A DNA stretch of 64,000 bases from Methylococcales bacterium (GTDB lineage: Bacteria; Pseudomonadota; Gammaproteobacteria; Methylococcales; Methylomonadaceae), in the NCBI GenBank assembly GCA_030949405.1, contig JAUZSN010000002.1, positions 868,001 through 932,000 on the forward strand. The letters are read 5' to 3'. Below are positions 18,537 to 30,936 of this stretch, piece by piece (within the stretch, counting starts at the first letter, position 1; each line of letters opens with the position of its first letter). Below the pieces are notes generated by a model. The model had not been told where the DNA came from and searched no databases. It saw only the letters and a list, made by a program, of their open reading frames with translations. The position numbers and the translations under genes were made by a program.

Positions 18537-19620
18537 TGTCAGGAACCGTGTGATTATATACCGACAAGAAGCGGGTCTTTATTCCAAGCAAAAAGCATAA
18601 TGTCGGAAGTTCTCAACGCTATTAAAAATTAACCAAATCCTATGGCTTATCAACTACATTCTGAAGCACGCACAACACCCAAGATTCGAGCTGAAATTCA
18701 GGCCTCAACACTTGGTCTGACAAAGTTAGCTAAAAAATACAATATCACCAAAGCAACCGCTTTAAAATGGCGTGGACGCGATGAGGTTGAAGATCGTTCG
18801 CATCGTCCACACAAACTTAATACCACCTTGAACGAGGCTCAGGAAGATATTGTCGTTGAGCTGCGCCGCTTTTTACTGTTACCGATTGATGATTTGTTAG
18901 TTGTTACCCGCGAGTTTATTAACCTCGATGTTTCTCGCTCTGGATTAGGACGCTGCTTAACCCGTCATGGCGTAGGTAATATCAGGGCTTTAAGAGCCGA
19001 ACAGAACCCAAGTGAAGAGAAAACAGTCTCCAAAAAAGCGTTTAAAAATTACGCGCCTGGCTTTATTCATATCGACATCAAATATTTACCCAAAATGCCT
19101 GACGAAGCCCATCATCGTTATTTATTTGTCGCCATTGATAGAGCCACACGTTGGGTTTACTTTCGTATTTATGCTGACCAAACCCAAGTCAGTAGCGTTG
19201 ATTTCCTACGGCGGGTAACTGAAGCTTGCCCCGTTCACATTAATAAAATATTGACGGATAATGGTACTCAATTTACTGATCGCTTTACCAGCAAGGAAAA
19301 GCAAGCTACAGGCAATCATGCGTTTGATAAGGCTTGTACCGAACACGCAATTGAACATCGACTCATTCCGCCACGCCACCCACAAACTAACGGTATGGTG
19401 GAACGATTTAATGGACGCATCAGCGAACTAAATAAACAAACCCACTTCACCAGTGCGGCTGAACTTGAAGCTACTTTATATGCCTATTTGAAAGTTTACA
19501 ACCACCAAATTCCGCAACGTGCCTTAAACCATCAAACACCAATACAGGCATTAATGGAATGGCAAAAAACAACCCCCGATATTTTTACTAAAACCGTACA
19601 TAATCATACGGGTCTTGACA
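18537..19620 (+). mobile_element. IS481-family element
   Basis: 1084 bp between TGTCAGGAACCGTGTGATTA and an inverse copy ending ...GGGTCTTGACA at 19620. The repeats match over about 27 bases with a few differences, and the 5'-TG...CA-3' termini are typical of this family. It inserted into an IS110-type remnant: the flanking 19621-19808 is IS110 sequence on the other strand. Confidence 0.82.
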
Positions 19621-19670
19621 ATGCTCTAAGTCCCAATGTACGCCGTCTCGCACCATCGAATTTAGGATAA
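18642..19670 (+). CDS. IS481-family transposase
   Basis: 342 residues. N-terminal helix-turn-helix (LGLTKLAKKYNITKATALKWRGRDEVEDRSHRP), then the rve integrase core with DDE: HIDIKYLPKMP, ILTDNGTQFTD, PPRHPQTNGMVERFNGRISE. The family usually ends shortly after the HTGLD motif. Here the frame runs past the element's own end at 19620 and adds about 16 residues (ALSPNVRRLAPSNLG) from the flanking IS110 scrap before a stop. Probably still functional. Confidence 0.93.
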   Translation: MAYQLHSEARTTPKIRAEIQASTLGLTKLAKKYNITKATALKWRGRDEVEDRSHRPHKLNTTLNEAQEDIVVELRRFLLLPIDDLLVVTREFINLDVSRSGLGRCLTRHGVGNIRALRAEQNPSEEKTVSKKAFKNYAPGFIHIDIKYLPKMPDEAHHRYLFVAIDRATRWVYFRIYADQTQVSSVDFLRRVTEACPVHINKILTDNGTQFTDRFTSKEKQATGNHAFDKACTEHAIEHRLIPPRHPQTNGMVERFNGRISELNKQTHFTSAAELEATLYAYLKVYNHQIPQRALNHQTPIQALMEWQKTTPDIFTKTVHNHTGLDNALSPNVRRLAPSNLG

Positions 19671-19808
19671 TAATCATCTTTCTTAAGCAAGCAATTATCG
19701 CTACTTTTTTGGGTTTTCCCATCGCCACTAATTGCTTGTATTTGGCTTTTTCTCGATTCATCGGTGCAACGCCGACCAATGCCGCCGCTTGTTTATTTCT
19801 TGTCCCTC
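19621..19808 (-). pseudogene. C-terminal remnant of an IS110-family transposase
   Basis: On the reverse strand: GTRNKQAAALVGVAPMNRE, then KPKKVAIIACLRKMIIILNSMVRDGVHWD. These are the Tnp20 C-terminal motifs, with an internal deletion between VGVAPMNRE and KPKKVA. This is a different IS110 group from the intact copies A and B. It ends the mobile-element zone before the TraB gene. Confidence 0.65.
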
Positions 19809-19912
19809 GGTTTGGCTTATCATGAAACGGATCTTAAAAGTAAGCATTACCAAACGGGAATTTGATAATGTAAAATAAAAACAAAATAATTTTTATTCAG
19901 TCGGCGTAATCT

Positions 19913-20779
19913 ATGAAATACCTAATCTTACTTTGCTTATTAATCCCTTTGCCCGCAATTTCTGACTCCTCCGTTTGGCGAGTAAGTAAATCAGGCAACG
20001 AGTTGTTTATCGGCGGGACTATTCATGTCTTAAGCCCAAAAGACTATCCACTTCCTAACGAATTTGAACAGGCTTACAACCAAGCCGAAATACTGGTTTT
20101 AGAAACCGATATGGATGCATTGAGTAATCCAAAGATACAAATGCAATTGGCAAAAAAGATGAGGTATGGTGACAGCGGTAGCTTAAAAAATGAGTTAAAA
20201 GCAGAAACCTACCAATTATTAACCGACTACTTAAATAGCCAAAAAATACCAATTGCGGTTTTTAACTCATTTAAACCCTCAATGGTTATCATTACCTTAA
20301 CGATGCTCGCTTTAGACAATTTAGGCATGGCAGGCACGGGGGTTGATCTGTTTTTTAATCAAAAAGCATCCGCCGAAAATAAAAAACGCGACTATTTAGA
20401 AAGTGTCGAAAAACAAATCTCGCTTTTAGAAAATATGGCGAAAGGTCACGAAGATGATTTAATTTTAAGTACCTTAAACGATTTAAATGAATTATCAGAA
20501 ACGATGACGAAATTAAAAAGTGCGTGGCGTAAAGGTGATTTAGCTCAACTAGAGGAAATGGGCATTAGCTCTATGCGTCATGAATACCCCGCTCTTTATC
20601 GGTTCATTTTAGTGGAACGAAATAATAACTGGATACCCAAACTTGAAAAACTATTAGCCACAACAGAAAAAGAACTGGTTTTAGTCGGCTCTTTACATCT
20701 TGTGGGGAAAGAGGGCGTGCTGGAACAACTTAAAGCACGGGGTTATCAGGTCACACGTTTTAAGGCTAAGAAAAGGTAA
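19913..20779 (+). CDS. TraB/GumN family protein, secreted
   Basis: 288 residues. A signal peptide (MKYLILLCLLIPLPAISDS) is followed by the TraB/GumN fold: LFIGGTIHVLSPKDYPLP with the conserved GTxH, ILVLETDMD with conserved E, and near the C-terminus LVLVGSLHLVGKEGVLEQL with the second conserved H. These residues are shared with metallopeptidase-like Tiki proteins; the bacterial role is undefined. It stands alone on the plus strand, convergent with pstA, where pstB would normally follow. Confidence 0.85.
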   Translation: MKYLILLCLLIPLPAISDSSVWRVSKSGNELFIGGTIHVLSPKDYPLPNEFEQAYNQAEILVLETDMDALSNPKIQMQLAKKMRYGDSGSLKNELKAETYQLLTDYLNSQKIPIAVFNSFKPSMVIITLTMLALDNLGMAGTGVDLFFNQKASAENKKRDYLESVEKQISLLENMAKGHEDDLILSTLNDLNELSETMTKLKSAWRKGDLAQLEEMGISSMRHEYPALYRFILVERNNNWIPKLEKLLATTEKELVLVGSLHLVGKEGVLEQLKARGYQVTRFKAKKR

Positions 20780-20786
20780 TTTGCCA

Positions 20787-22442
20787 TTAGCCTTCCAATG
20801 CTCGATATTTTTCTCGCAAATTATTACGCACTCTAATCGCAAACATATTTAAACAAATAATCACCACCACTAATAATAATGAAGTCGCATACACCAAAGG
20901 CCGTGCGGCTTCAACATTCGGGCTTTGAAAACCAACATCGTAAATATGAAAACCTAAGTGCATAAATTTACGCTCTAAATGCAAATAAGGAAAATTACCA
21001 TCTAATGGTAAGGTCGGCGCGAGTTTAACCACCCCAACTAACATTAACGGCGCAACTTCACCCGCGGCTCTGGCAATGGCTAAAATTAAACCCGTCATCA
21101 TCGCAGGGCTTGCCATCGGTAACACCGTTCGCCATAAGGTTTCGGCTTTAGTCGCCCCTAACGCTAAACTGCCTTCTCGAATAGACTTTGGAATCCGTGA
21201 TAAACCTTCTTCGGTTGAAACAATCACGACAGGTAAGGTTAATAAGGCCAGTGTTAATGAGGCCCACATTAAACCCGGTGTTCCAAAAACAGGCGAGGGT
21301 GCCGATTCAGGGTAAAATAATTCGTCAATATTTCCGCCTAAAATATAAACAAAAAATCCGAGTCCAAAGATTCCATAAACAATGGAAGGAACACCCGCTA
21401 AATTATTAACGGCGATCCGAATAAGACGTGTGGTAAATCCTTGCTTGGCATATTCGCGTAAATACACGGCCGCAATCACACCAAAAGGGGTCACAATCAC
21501 TGCCATTAGCATCACCATCATAACCGTACCAAAAATAGCGGGGAAAATGCCCCCTTCGGTATTCGCTTCACGAGGCTCTTCAATAATAAATTCAATGAAT
21601 TTTTCCCCATAATGCCCGATTTTAGCCGCAAGACTCATCGCATTAGGTTGATAAATTCGTACACATTTTTCTAAAGGAATCTCAATTTCTTTTCCATTAG
21701 CCGATTTGACCACCAAACTATCTACTCTAATTTTTTGGTATAAAACCGCTAAGTCTTGTTGTAGGATTTTATAATCTTCATTGTGGCGATTTTTTTGTTG
21801 GGTAATGTCTTGTTCAGCGGCTTTATCCCATTGGTGATCTATTTCTAATCGCCGTTGTTTTAAGCGTAATTTTTCTAAAGCATAATTTATTTTACCGACC
21901 GCACCGTTTTGTAATTGCTTTATTTCCTCAAAGGTTTCTAATGCCTTTTCCAAACGCGGTTGCAGTTCATTCCATGCTTGCGTCCCCGTTGCAATAATTT
22001 TACCCTCGGATTTAAGGGCGACTAAGTAACCGTAAAAATTCCCCCATTCACGACGTTCAATAACAAGGGCATTTTCAGGAACCTGTTCGGCGTTTATTTT
22101 AGGTGCGTCAACCCAACGAAAATCCATTCCTGTTAAATCACGATTACCGACTTTTAATAAATGCTGGACTAAGTGATCCGCTCCCGCTTCAAGTTGATAA
22201 TTAGACGCGCGGGCTTGTCGTGCTGACATCACCGTGCTATCCACCAGTTCCCCCATAATTTTTGTCGATTGGTTTGAATCCTGATAGGTATATTCAGTCA
22301 CTTGAGCAGGCCAATAATGACCTAAACCCCGTACCGCGATCAAGAACAATAAACCAATCACTAAAATGAGTGAAATACTAACCGCTGCGGCATTCATCCA
22401 AATCCACGGAGAACCACTTTTAAACCACTGTTTTATTATCAT
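20787..22442 (-). CDS. pstA: Phosphate ABC transporter permease PstA (long form)
   Basis: 551 residues. The first 300 residues form an N-terminal helix and a large periplasmic/coiled-coil insertion. The permease core follows: VIVTPFGVIAAVYLREYA, NLAGVPSIVYGIFGLGFF, then the coupling loop EGLSRIPKSIREGSLALGATKAETLWRTVLP. Together with PstC it forms the phosphate channel. The start overlaps the pstC stop by four bases. No pstB ATPase gene follows; TraB/GumN lies seven bases beyond. Confidence 0.93.
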   Translation of the reverse strand: MIIKQWFKSGSPWIWMNAAAVSISLILVIGLLFLIAVRGLGHYWPAQVTEYTYQDSNQSTKIMGELVDSTVMSARQARASNYQLEAGADHLVQHLLKVGNRDLTGMDFRWVDAPKINAEQVPENALVIERREWGNFYGYLVALKSEGKIIATGTQAWNELQPRLEKALETFEEIKQLQNGAVGKINYALEKLRLKQRRLEIDHQWDKAAEQDITQQKNRHNEDYKILQQDLAVLYQKIRVDSLVVKSANGKEIEIPLEKCVRIYQPNAMSLAAKIGHYGEKFIEFIIEEPREANTEGGIFPAIFGTVMMVMLMAVIVTPFGVIAAVYLREYAKQGFTTRLIRIAVNNLAGVPSIVYGIFGLGFFVYILGGNIDELFYPESAPSPVFGTPGLMWASLTLALLTLPVVIVSTEEGLSRIPKSIREGSLALGATKAETLWRTVLPMASPAMMTGLILAIARAAGEVAPLMLVGVVKLAPTLPLDGNFPYLHLERKFMHLGFHIYDVGFQSPNVEAARPLVYATSLLLVVVIICLNMFAIRVRNNLREKYRALEG

Positions 22443-24694
22443 AAGGAGCTGTATTTTTCGCGTAATCGTTGACGAATGATTTCGGCGAGGGTATTAAAGA
22501 CAAAGGTAAATAAAAATAACACTAAGGCCGCTAAAAATAAGACGCGATAATGGGTGCTATCGACTTCGGATTCGGGCATTTCCACCGCGATATTAGCGGA
22601 TAAGGTTCTCATGCCTTCAAAGACACTGAAATCCATCACGGGTGTATTGCCTGTTGCCATCAGTACAATCATTGTTTCGCCAACAGCTCGTCCAAAACCA
22701 ATCATAATGGCTGAAAATATCCCAGGGCTGGCTGTTAATAACACTACTTTAGTCATCGTTTGCCAAGGCGTTGCGCCTAACGCAAGGGAACCGATGGTTA
22801 AATGTTTAGGGACGCTGAAAATGGCATCTTCGGTAATCGAGAAAATAGTTGGAATGACTGCAATTCCCATTGCAATCCCAACCACTAAGGAGTTCCGTTG
22901 ATCGTAACTAATCCCAAATTCTTTATTTAACCATGTTTGTAAGTCGCCATTAAAAAATAAATCCTCAAAAGGGGTGTTTAATGAAAAGGCTAACCACGAG
23001 GCCAGTAAAATCACAGGAATTAAAATAATAGCATCCCAGCCTTCGGGAATTTTTTGGCGAAATTTTTTGGGTAAATATTGCCAACTATAAGCAAATAACA
23101 CCACCGCTATCGGAATAATAAGCAGTAAATTTAAAATTCCAACTAAATAGTTTTCAATAATCGGGGCTAACCATAATCCTGCTAAGAAACCTAAAATGAC
23201 TGTGGGTAACGCGCCCATCATTTCAATACTGGGTTTCACATAACCGCGTAATGATGACGACATGAAATAAGCGGTATAAATCGCACCCATTAATGACAGC
23301 GGAATCGCCACCAACATTGTATAAAAGGATGCTTTTAAGGTGCCAAAAACCAACGGCGTTAAACTCATTTTAGGTTCAAAATCATTACTCGCCGAAGAGG
23401 ATTGCCAAATATAATCGGCTTTAGAATAACTTTCGTACCAGACTTCTTGCCAAAGTGATTGTAAGGAAACTTCAGGGTGTTCATTTTCAAGGGCCCAAAT
23501 ATGCAGTTGATTATCAGCCGTTTCCAACATGAAATTATTAGCACGAGGGGATAAACTTAAGGCAATAGGGGTTTGATTAGCGACTTGTTTTTTAATTAAT
23601 TCGCGTTCAGCGGTTGAATGATAAACTCCGACTTCACCGGTATTATCCACGGTAATAAAGCCTTTACGCCGTTGTTCCGCTTTAATTTCGGTAATGGGGT
23701 TATCCGATACCTTAAAGTGACGAAGGTTTTTTAACGCAGGACGACCTTGTTCATCGCGTACCATGCTCCATTGGGAAACCGTACCGCCTGAATCGCCTAT
23801 TAATAAGGATAAGTCCCCATTTAAAAATACGATACGCGTTAATTTTAGTCCCGCTTCAATCACATTAAGATGCTGACGAATAATCGGTTTATTTTTTTTG
23901 CTAATATCAAAAAAACTTAAACGACCGCTGGAGGTGGCTAAATATAAATTACGGTGTTCTTTATCTAATAAAATATCACTTACGTCAGTGCCTGCAATAT
24001 CGAGTAGCGTTGAGGTTTGTTCTAAGCGAGCATTGTCATCAAACAGAGAGTCTTGTTTTTTAAAGTTCGTTAAAATTATATGATTATCCGCCGTTTTAAC
24101 CACCAGCGTGGTTTGTTCTTCATCGACTTTGATGGCTAATTTAGTAATCGCTTGGGTGGTTTCTTTTAGGGTTAATGGTTCTTTTCCGAGCGGATAACTA
24201 ATAGAGGGGGTAATTAAACGAACATCATTGGGGTAGGTAATTTTATATTCATGTTTGGCAACAATAATCTGTCCATTATTTAAACCATAGGCCACAACAC
24301 CTGAAGCAGGATTCCCTTGGGCAAAACTGGTGAATGTCTGAGCGTCTGGAATGGCGATTTTTTCAATGCGTAAGGTTTTGCCCGTCGCCATTGAAAAGAA
24401 AACAGCAAGTCCTTGGTCGGTAAAACGGACACCGACTTCATTTTGTTCTTCATTCGCCAGTAATAAGGTTTTTCCTGATTGCGGCGCAGGGACCTGATAA
24501 CGCGTAAGAGAATGCGACTCAGCGGTTAAAAATAATGGGAAAACCACATAGAGTAAATAAAAGAAAATAAGGACAATCGCTCCAATAACCCCTAAGCCGC
24601 CCGCAACGACACTGTATTGTGCGAGCTTGTCTTTTATTCGTCGCCACTGTTGATAATACGCAGAGGTTGGAAGTTGTGAGTTGGTTTCGGGCAT
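22439..24694 (-). CDS. pstC: Phosphate ABC transporter permease PstC (long form)
   Basis: 751 residues, far longer than the ~320 of E. coli PstC. One N-terminal membrane helix (residues ~30-55) is followed by a ~400-residue periplasmic beta-propeller-like region, with repeats such as NLYLATSSGRLSFFDI and LLIGDSGGTVSQWS. The permease core comes last (LSLMGAIYTAYFMS, MMGALPTVILGFLAGLWLAP, SLALGATPWQTMTKVVL). Similar extended PstC/PstA pairs are known in other gammaproteobacteria. It lies 89 bases after pstS. Confidence 0.93.
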   Translation of the reverse strand: MPETNSQLPTSAYYQQWRRIKDKLAQYSVVAGGLGVIGAIVLIFFYLLYVVFPLFLTAESHSLTRYQVPAPQSGKTLLLANEEQNEVGVRFTDQGLAVFFSMATGKTLRIEKIAIPDAQTFTSFAQGNPASGVVAYGLNNGQIIVAKHEYKITYPNDVRLITPSISYPLGKEPLTLKETTQAITKLAIKVDEEQTTLVVKTADNHIILTNFKKQDSLFDDNARLEQTSTLLDIAGTDVSDILLDKEHRNLYLATSSGRLSFFDISKKNKPIIRQHLNVIEAGLKLTRIVFLNGDLSLLIGDSGGTVSQWSMVRDEQGRPALKNLRHFKVSDNPITEIKAEQRRKGFITVDNTGEVGVYHSTAERELIKKQVANQTPIALSLSPRANNFMLETADNQLHIWALENEHPEVSLQSLWQEVWYESYSKADYIWQSSSASNDFEPKMSLTPLVFGTLKASFYTMLVAIPLSLMGAIYTAYFMSSSLRGYVKPSIEMMGALPTVILGFLAGLWLAPIIENYLVGILNLLLIIPIAVVLFAYSWQYLPKKFRQKIPEGWDAIILIPVILLASWLAFSLNTPFEDLFFNGDLQTWLNKEFGISYDQRNSLVVGIAMGIAVIPTIFSITEDAIFSVPKHLTIGSLALGATPWQTMTKVVLLTASPGIFSAIMIGFGRAVGETMIVLMATGNTPVMDFSVFEGMRTLSANIAVEMPESEVDSTHYRVLFLAALVLFLFTFVFNTLAEIIRQRLREKYSSL

Positions 24695-24783
24695 AAGAAG
24701 ATGAATGGAGACAAATAGGGTGACTATTTTTTATTAACGAATGCAATCTTGATAGCGATTGCATTCTAAATATTAGGCAAACG

Positions 24784-25767
24784 TTATTGAATGTTTGCTA
24801 ATGCTTTTTTCACGACAGAGGCGGGTAATGGGATGTAACCATCTTTAATAACCACTTGCTGACCTGATTGCGATAAGACTAATTTAATAAACTCTTGTTC
24901 TAAAGGTGCAAGGGCTTTATTCGGAGCTTTATTCACATAGACATACAGAAAGCGGGCTAAGGGGTATTTTCCAGTCACTGCATTTTCAGGGGTTGCGGCA
25001 ATAAAGTCTTGACCCGCTTCTTTTGCTAAAGGGACGGCTTTAACGCTTGATGTTTTATAGCCAATGCCTGAATAACCAATCCCATTTAAAGAAGAGGTAA
25101 TGGATTGAACCACAGACGCTGACCCCGGTTGCTCATTGACATTATTTTTATAATCGCCTTTGCACAAAGCTTTTTTCTTAAAATAACCATAAGTACCTGA
25201 CACTGAATTACGACCATATAATTGAATCGGTTTTGCCGTCCAATCACCTGTTAAACCTGCTGCGCCCCATGTTGAAATATCCGTAGCATAACCGCACTTG
25301 CGCGTTGAGGACATAATGGCATCGACTTGAGGAACGGTTAACCCTGTAATAGGGTTGTCTTTATGAACAAAAACAGCTAACGCATCAATAGCGACAGGAA
25401 TCGCGACGGGTTTATACCCATATTTCTTTTCAAAAGCATCGAGTTCTTTGTCCTTCATCTTCCGACTCATCGGGCCTAAATTAGAGGTTGCTTCGGTTAA
25501 TGCAGGGGGCGCGGTTGATGAACCTGCGGCTTGAATTTGAATATTAACGTTAGGATAAACACGCTTAAACTCTTCGGCCCAAAGGGTCATTAGATTCGCA
25601 AGAGTATCCGAACCGACACTGGATAAATTTCCTGAAATGCCACTGGATTTTATATAGGTTGGAATTTTAGCATCAACGGTTTGAATGGCGGCGGCAGTAC
25701 CACTTAACAAAGATGTTGAAACAAACCCCAGTGCCAGCACTAATGATTTTATTTTAAACGTTTTCAT
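24784..25767 (-). CDS. pstS: Periplasmic phosphate-binding protein PstS
   Basis: 327 residues. Signal peptide [20 protein letters not shown]...GTAAA, then the PBP fold: [48 protein letters not shown] (phosphate-binding Ser/Thr loop), [19 protein letters not shown] and [23 protein letters not shown]. First gene of pstS-pstC-pstA, preceded by two Pho boxes. It captures periplasmic orthophosphate and delivers it to PstCA. Confidence 0.96.
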   Translation of the reverse strand: MKTFKIKSLVLALGFVSTSLLSGTAAAIQTVDAKIPTYIKSSGISGNLSSVGSDTLANLMTLWAEEFKRVYPNVNIQIQAAGSSTAPPALTEATSNLGPMSRKMKDKELDAFEKKYGYKPVAIPVAIDALAVFVHKDNPITGLTVPQVDAIMSSTRKCGYATDISTWGAAGLTGDWTAKPIQLYGRNSVSGTYGYFKKKALCKGDYKNNVNEQPGSASVVQSITSSLNGIGYSGIGYKTSSVKAVPLAKEAGQDFIAATPENAVTGKYPLARFLYVYVNKAPNKALAPLEQEFIKLVLSQSGQQVVIKDGYIPLPASVVKKALANIQ

Positions 25768-25812
25768 ACGAACCTCTTTTAAGATAATGTGGGAGATATT
25801 GTCTTAATTTAG

Positions 25813-25853
25813 AGTGACAATAGTATGACGTTAATGTGACAATTTTATGACAA
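25813..25853 (-). promoter_or_regulatory. Two tandem Pho boxes upstream of pstS
   Basis: On the pst strand: TTGTCATAAAATTGTCAC (25853-25836), close to the PhoB consensus CTGTCATAAAACTGTCA, and a second unit CGTCATACTATTGTCACT (25830-25813). They are spaced about two helical turns apart, 46-86 bases before the pstS start. This supports PhoB control of the pst genes under phosphate limitation. Confidence 0.85.
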
Positions 25854-25989
25854 AGGCGAATGTTTCCAGTGAAACCTATTTATTATTGCTGTCTTGTTGA
25901 AAAGTAGGAAGGACTAACAAGGCCGTTTATTTAGGTTAATGCTAAACGTTAACTTAAATTAAGAAATTAAAAAATATGAGGGGAGTCGT

Positions 25990-26217
25990 ATGGATTTTCA
26001 ACTTGTAGAGCATGAGGCGTTAAATTTATCCTATGAATTTCGTGCTGAATTAACCCAAAAATTGCTATTAAGTTTAAATGAGGTAACAGTTACTGAAAAT
26101 AAACCGCTTTGGCTTGATGAGGCTTTGCATCGAAGTGGCGCATTAGATCAGGATGATTCGCAAGTCCGTTCTACGGAGGCGATTTTTTCGTTTATAAAAA
26201 AAATTATTCATCAATGA
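25990..26217 (+). CDS. RelB-like 'putative addiction module' antitoxin
   Basis: 75 residues. LSYEFRAELTQKLLLSLNE and PLWLDEALHRSGALDQDDSQVRSTEAIFSFIK match the short acidic antitoxin family whose members carry an ExxxRAELAxKLLxSL helix and a W-x-x-EA-x-x-R motif. The ribosome site GGGGAG is well placed. Its stop overlaps the start of the decayed toxin by ATGA, so they formed one operon. Confidence 0.65.
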   Translation: MDFQLVEHEALNLSYEFRAELTQKLLLSLNEVTVTENKPLWLDEALHRSGALDQDDSQVRSTEAIFSFIKKIIHQ

Positions 26218-26506
26218 AAGGCGTTTTATTTCATTATCTTGCTGAAAAATAATTGCTAGATGCCGCTTTTTTTTATGAAAAACAAACCCAAAATTTGGGC
26301 GATAGTTTTCTTAATGACGTTTATCGAAATGTTGATCAAATCGTAGATTATCCTGAAATATCGGCTATTGTTGTTAAAGAAATCTGTAAAAAACAATTCA
26401 ACGCTTTCCTTATTATATCCTTTATGAATTAAGGAATACATCCGTTTATATTATTGCCATTATGCACCCGCGTAGGCAACCTTCATACTGGCAACGTAAA
26501 ATTTAA
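26214..26506 (+). pseudogene. RelE/ParE-like toxin, inactivated
   Basis: MKGVLFHYLAEK, in-frame TAA, then LLDAAFFYEKQTQNLGDSFLNDVYRNVDQIVDYPEIS. After a frameshift near 26400 the remainder, YYILYELRNTSVYIIAIMHPRRQPSYWQRKI, carries the family's terminal H-x-R-R-x-P-x-Y-W motif. One nonsense and one frame change mean no functional toxin. Confidence 0.75.
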
Positions 26507-26642
26507 ATGAATAAAATAGTTACCTCGTATTTTTTCGTTAATTTTTGACTGTGTGTTAAAAAGAGTTGAGCCATTTTTTACCTATTTTATTATGGTAAAA
26601 TACCCCCTGATTCGCATAATGCAATGGTAATGTTTCACATGA

Positions 26643-29090
<2,448 letters not shown>

Positions 29091-29092
29091 TT

Positions 29093-29875
29093 ATGTTGAC
29101 TTATCCTAATATTGATCCCGTTGCCTTAGATTTAGGCATTATTAAAGTTCACTGGTATGGCTTAATGTACCTCTTAGGTTTTGCGGGGGTTTATTTTTTA
29201 GGGCAGTATCGCGCTAAACAATCCTATTCCGTGATTAAGCCTGAAGCCATTGAGGACCTTGTTTATTTTGGGGCATTAGGGGTAATTATTGGGGGGCGGT
29301 TTGGCTATATTTTATTCTATAATTTTGGTTTATTTTTAGACGATCCTTTAATTTTATTCAAAATTTGGCAAGGCGGAATGTCTTTTCATGGGGGGATGTT
29401 GGGGGTTTTTGTCGCAATGTGGTTTTTTGCTAAAAAGCAGAACTGCACCATGCTGCAATTAACCGACTTATTATCTCCGTTAGTCCCAATAGGATTAGGG
29501 TTAGGACGAATAGGTAATTTTATTAATGCTGAATTATGGGGACGGGTTACGGATGTCTCATGGGGAATGGTTTTCCCGAATGGCGGGGATTTGCCACGAC
29601 ATCCTTCACAACTTTATGAGGCATTTTTAGAAGGGCTGGTGTTGTTTGTGATTCTTTGGATTTACACAAATAAGCAACGTCCAACGATGGCCGCTACGGG
29701 ATTGGTTTTATTTCTCTACGGGGATTTTCGATTTTTTGTTGAATTTTTTCGCTTACCTGATGCTCATTTGGGTTATTTGGCCTTAGATTGGGTTACGATG
29801 GGGCAACTATTATCAGTCCCGATGATTGTGATTGGGGCGGGTTTGTTTTATTGGGCGCATAAAAAAAGAGTTTAA
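29093..29875 (+). CDS. lgt: Prolipoprotein diacylglyceryl transferase
   Basis: 260 residues with about seven membrane segments. Signature motifs: [25 protein letters not shown] (catalytic His region near residue 100), [17 protein letters not shown] (Lgt signature with essential Arg/Asn/Glu), [13 protein letters not shown]. It transfers diacylglycerol from phosphatidylglycerol to the lipobox Cys of prolipoproteins at the inner membrane. Co-transcribed with gyrB and followed by a terminator. Confidence 0.98.
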   Translation: MLTYPNIDPVALDLGIIKVHWYGLMYLLGFAGVYFLGQYRAKQSYSVIKPEAIEDLVYFGALGVIIGGRFGYILFYNFGLFLDDPLILFKIWQGGMSFHGGMLGVFVAMWFFAKKQNCTMLQLTDLLSPLVPIGLGLGRIGNFINAELWGRVTDVSWGMVFPNGGDLPRHPSQLYEAFLEGLVLFVILWIYTNKQRPTMAATGLVLFLYGDFRFFVEFFRLPDAHLGYLALDWVTMGQLLSVPMIVIGAGLFYWAHKKRV

Positions 29876-29890
29876 ACGTATTTCATCTGA

Positions 29891-29920
29891 AACCGTTTAT
29901 AAAAGTGAACGGTTTTTTTT
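29891..29920 (+). terminator. Rho-independent terminator after lgt
   Basis: AACCGTT (29891-29897) pairs with AACGGTT (29908-29914), followed by a run of Ts. It ends the gyrB-lgt unit. Confidence 0.85.
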
Positions 29921-30322
29921 GCTTGAAATAAAGTTAAATTGAGTCATTACTCGATTACCTGAAAAAATGGGGTGTTAGATTATTTTTATCATAGGAAGGG
30001 TTACTTATGCTGAGGCTATTCAACACCCTGTTAATGAGAGTATCGAGGATTTAGATATTTTGTTTCCATGCTGAAGATAACGTATTGGGCGGCGTTTTAA
30101 TACGCTTGCCCACCCTACTTGGCTGTTACACGTCATTTATGGCATGTTGAGAGCTAAAACAGAATGTGATGGGACACGTTTTTATACGCTACCTATTGAA
30201 ATAAATTCATAAAATTTTTATGATTTTTTACAAAATTAGACTTACTTTTTAAAAAAGTATCTACCTGCTTCTTTTATTTATCAAGTTTATCTTGTATTTA
30301 TGAATCTCTTATAGTTGTAAAA
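29921..30322. other. Non-coding, A/T-rich stretch after lgt
   Basis: No supported gene. Short frames (for example around 29990-30060) look like decayed coding sequence but I recognise none. The last ~30 bases (TATTTATGAATCTCTTATAG then TTGTAAAAATGAA) recur before 31978. Confidence 0.5.
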
Positions 30323-30625
30323 ATGAAAACAGATCAATTGATGAAAATTGCGTTTCCTTTGGGAGATTTGGATATTTTTCATAAATCACAATGGGGAAAC
30401 TTAACTCAGCTATTTTCAATAGGCAACAAGCAACGAATAATGGAGGATCGGCCTCCAATTAACATAACACACTTTTTATCATCAAAGAAAACCAGAGAAT
30501 TTATCAAGGTTGTCAACACGATAGGAGGCGCATCATTCGTGTTATTTTACTCGAAAAAAGTTGTTTTTCAAGAAATGACAAGCTTAACTTGTCGCCCTCT
30601 TTTGTTCCTTTTTAATTACCCTTGA
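30323..30625 (+). pseudogene. Fragment of a KilA-N-like/phage-type protein
   Basis: 100 residues. The first half (MKTDQLMKIAFPLGDLDIFHKSQWGNLTQLFSIGNK, then PPINITHFLSSKKTREFIKVV) has the look of a KilA-N-type DNA-binding N-terminus with a short leader peptide. The second half reads as non-homologous, so the gene is probably frameshifted or truncated. The 5' 100 bases, leader included, are repeated at about 31905-32060. Confidence 0.4.
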
Positions 30626-30810
30626 TACAAGTACGCAAACATAGTTTATAACCCTTAATTATTGAGTATTAGTTATTACCACAATAATAAAGTGTAATAA
30701 TATTCATTTACTCACTCCATTTAAGTATAATAATCATGGTATACCCTAATATTGAGGAGTGATAAGATGAAGACAGATCAATGCGCTTCGTGCCTCAGTA
30801 CATCCTGTTT

Positions 30811-30896
30811 TCAAGGGGTCGGAGTTATTGAAAAAAATCTGGCTGACCCCTTGTTTGCAAGACAAAGGGGTGAAACCAACAACTCCGACCCCTTGA
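30811..30896. repeat. Perfect 16-bp inverted repeat
   Basis: TCAAGGGGTCGGAGTT (30811-30826) and AACTCCGACCCCTTGA (30881-30896) enclose 54 bases that contain further CCCCTTG/CAAGGGG pairs. The piece stands out by G/C content from its surroundings. It may be a small palindromic repeat element. A short frame from ATG 30766 (MKTDQCASCLS) reads through it, and its first five residues repeat the MKTDQ leader. Confidence 0.6.
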
Positions 30897-30936
30897 TTGC
30901 TTGATTGCAATTTGACAAGCAACAGGATGATAATTT

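Noticed and set aside
30811-30896. Inverted repeat as a transcription terminator
   Set aside because: The arms are 54 bases apart and no T-run follows; better seen as a small palindromic repeat.
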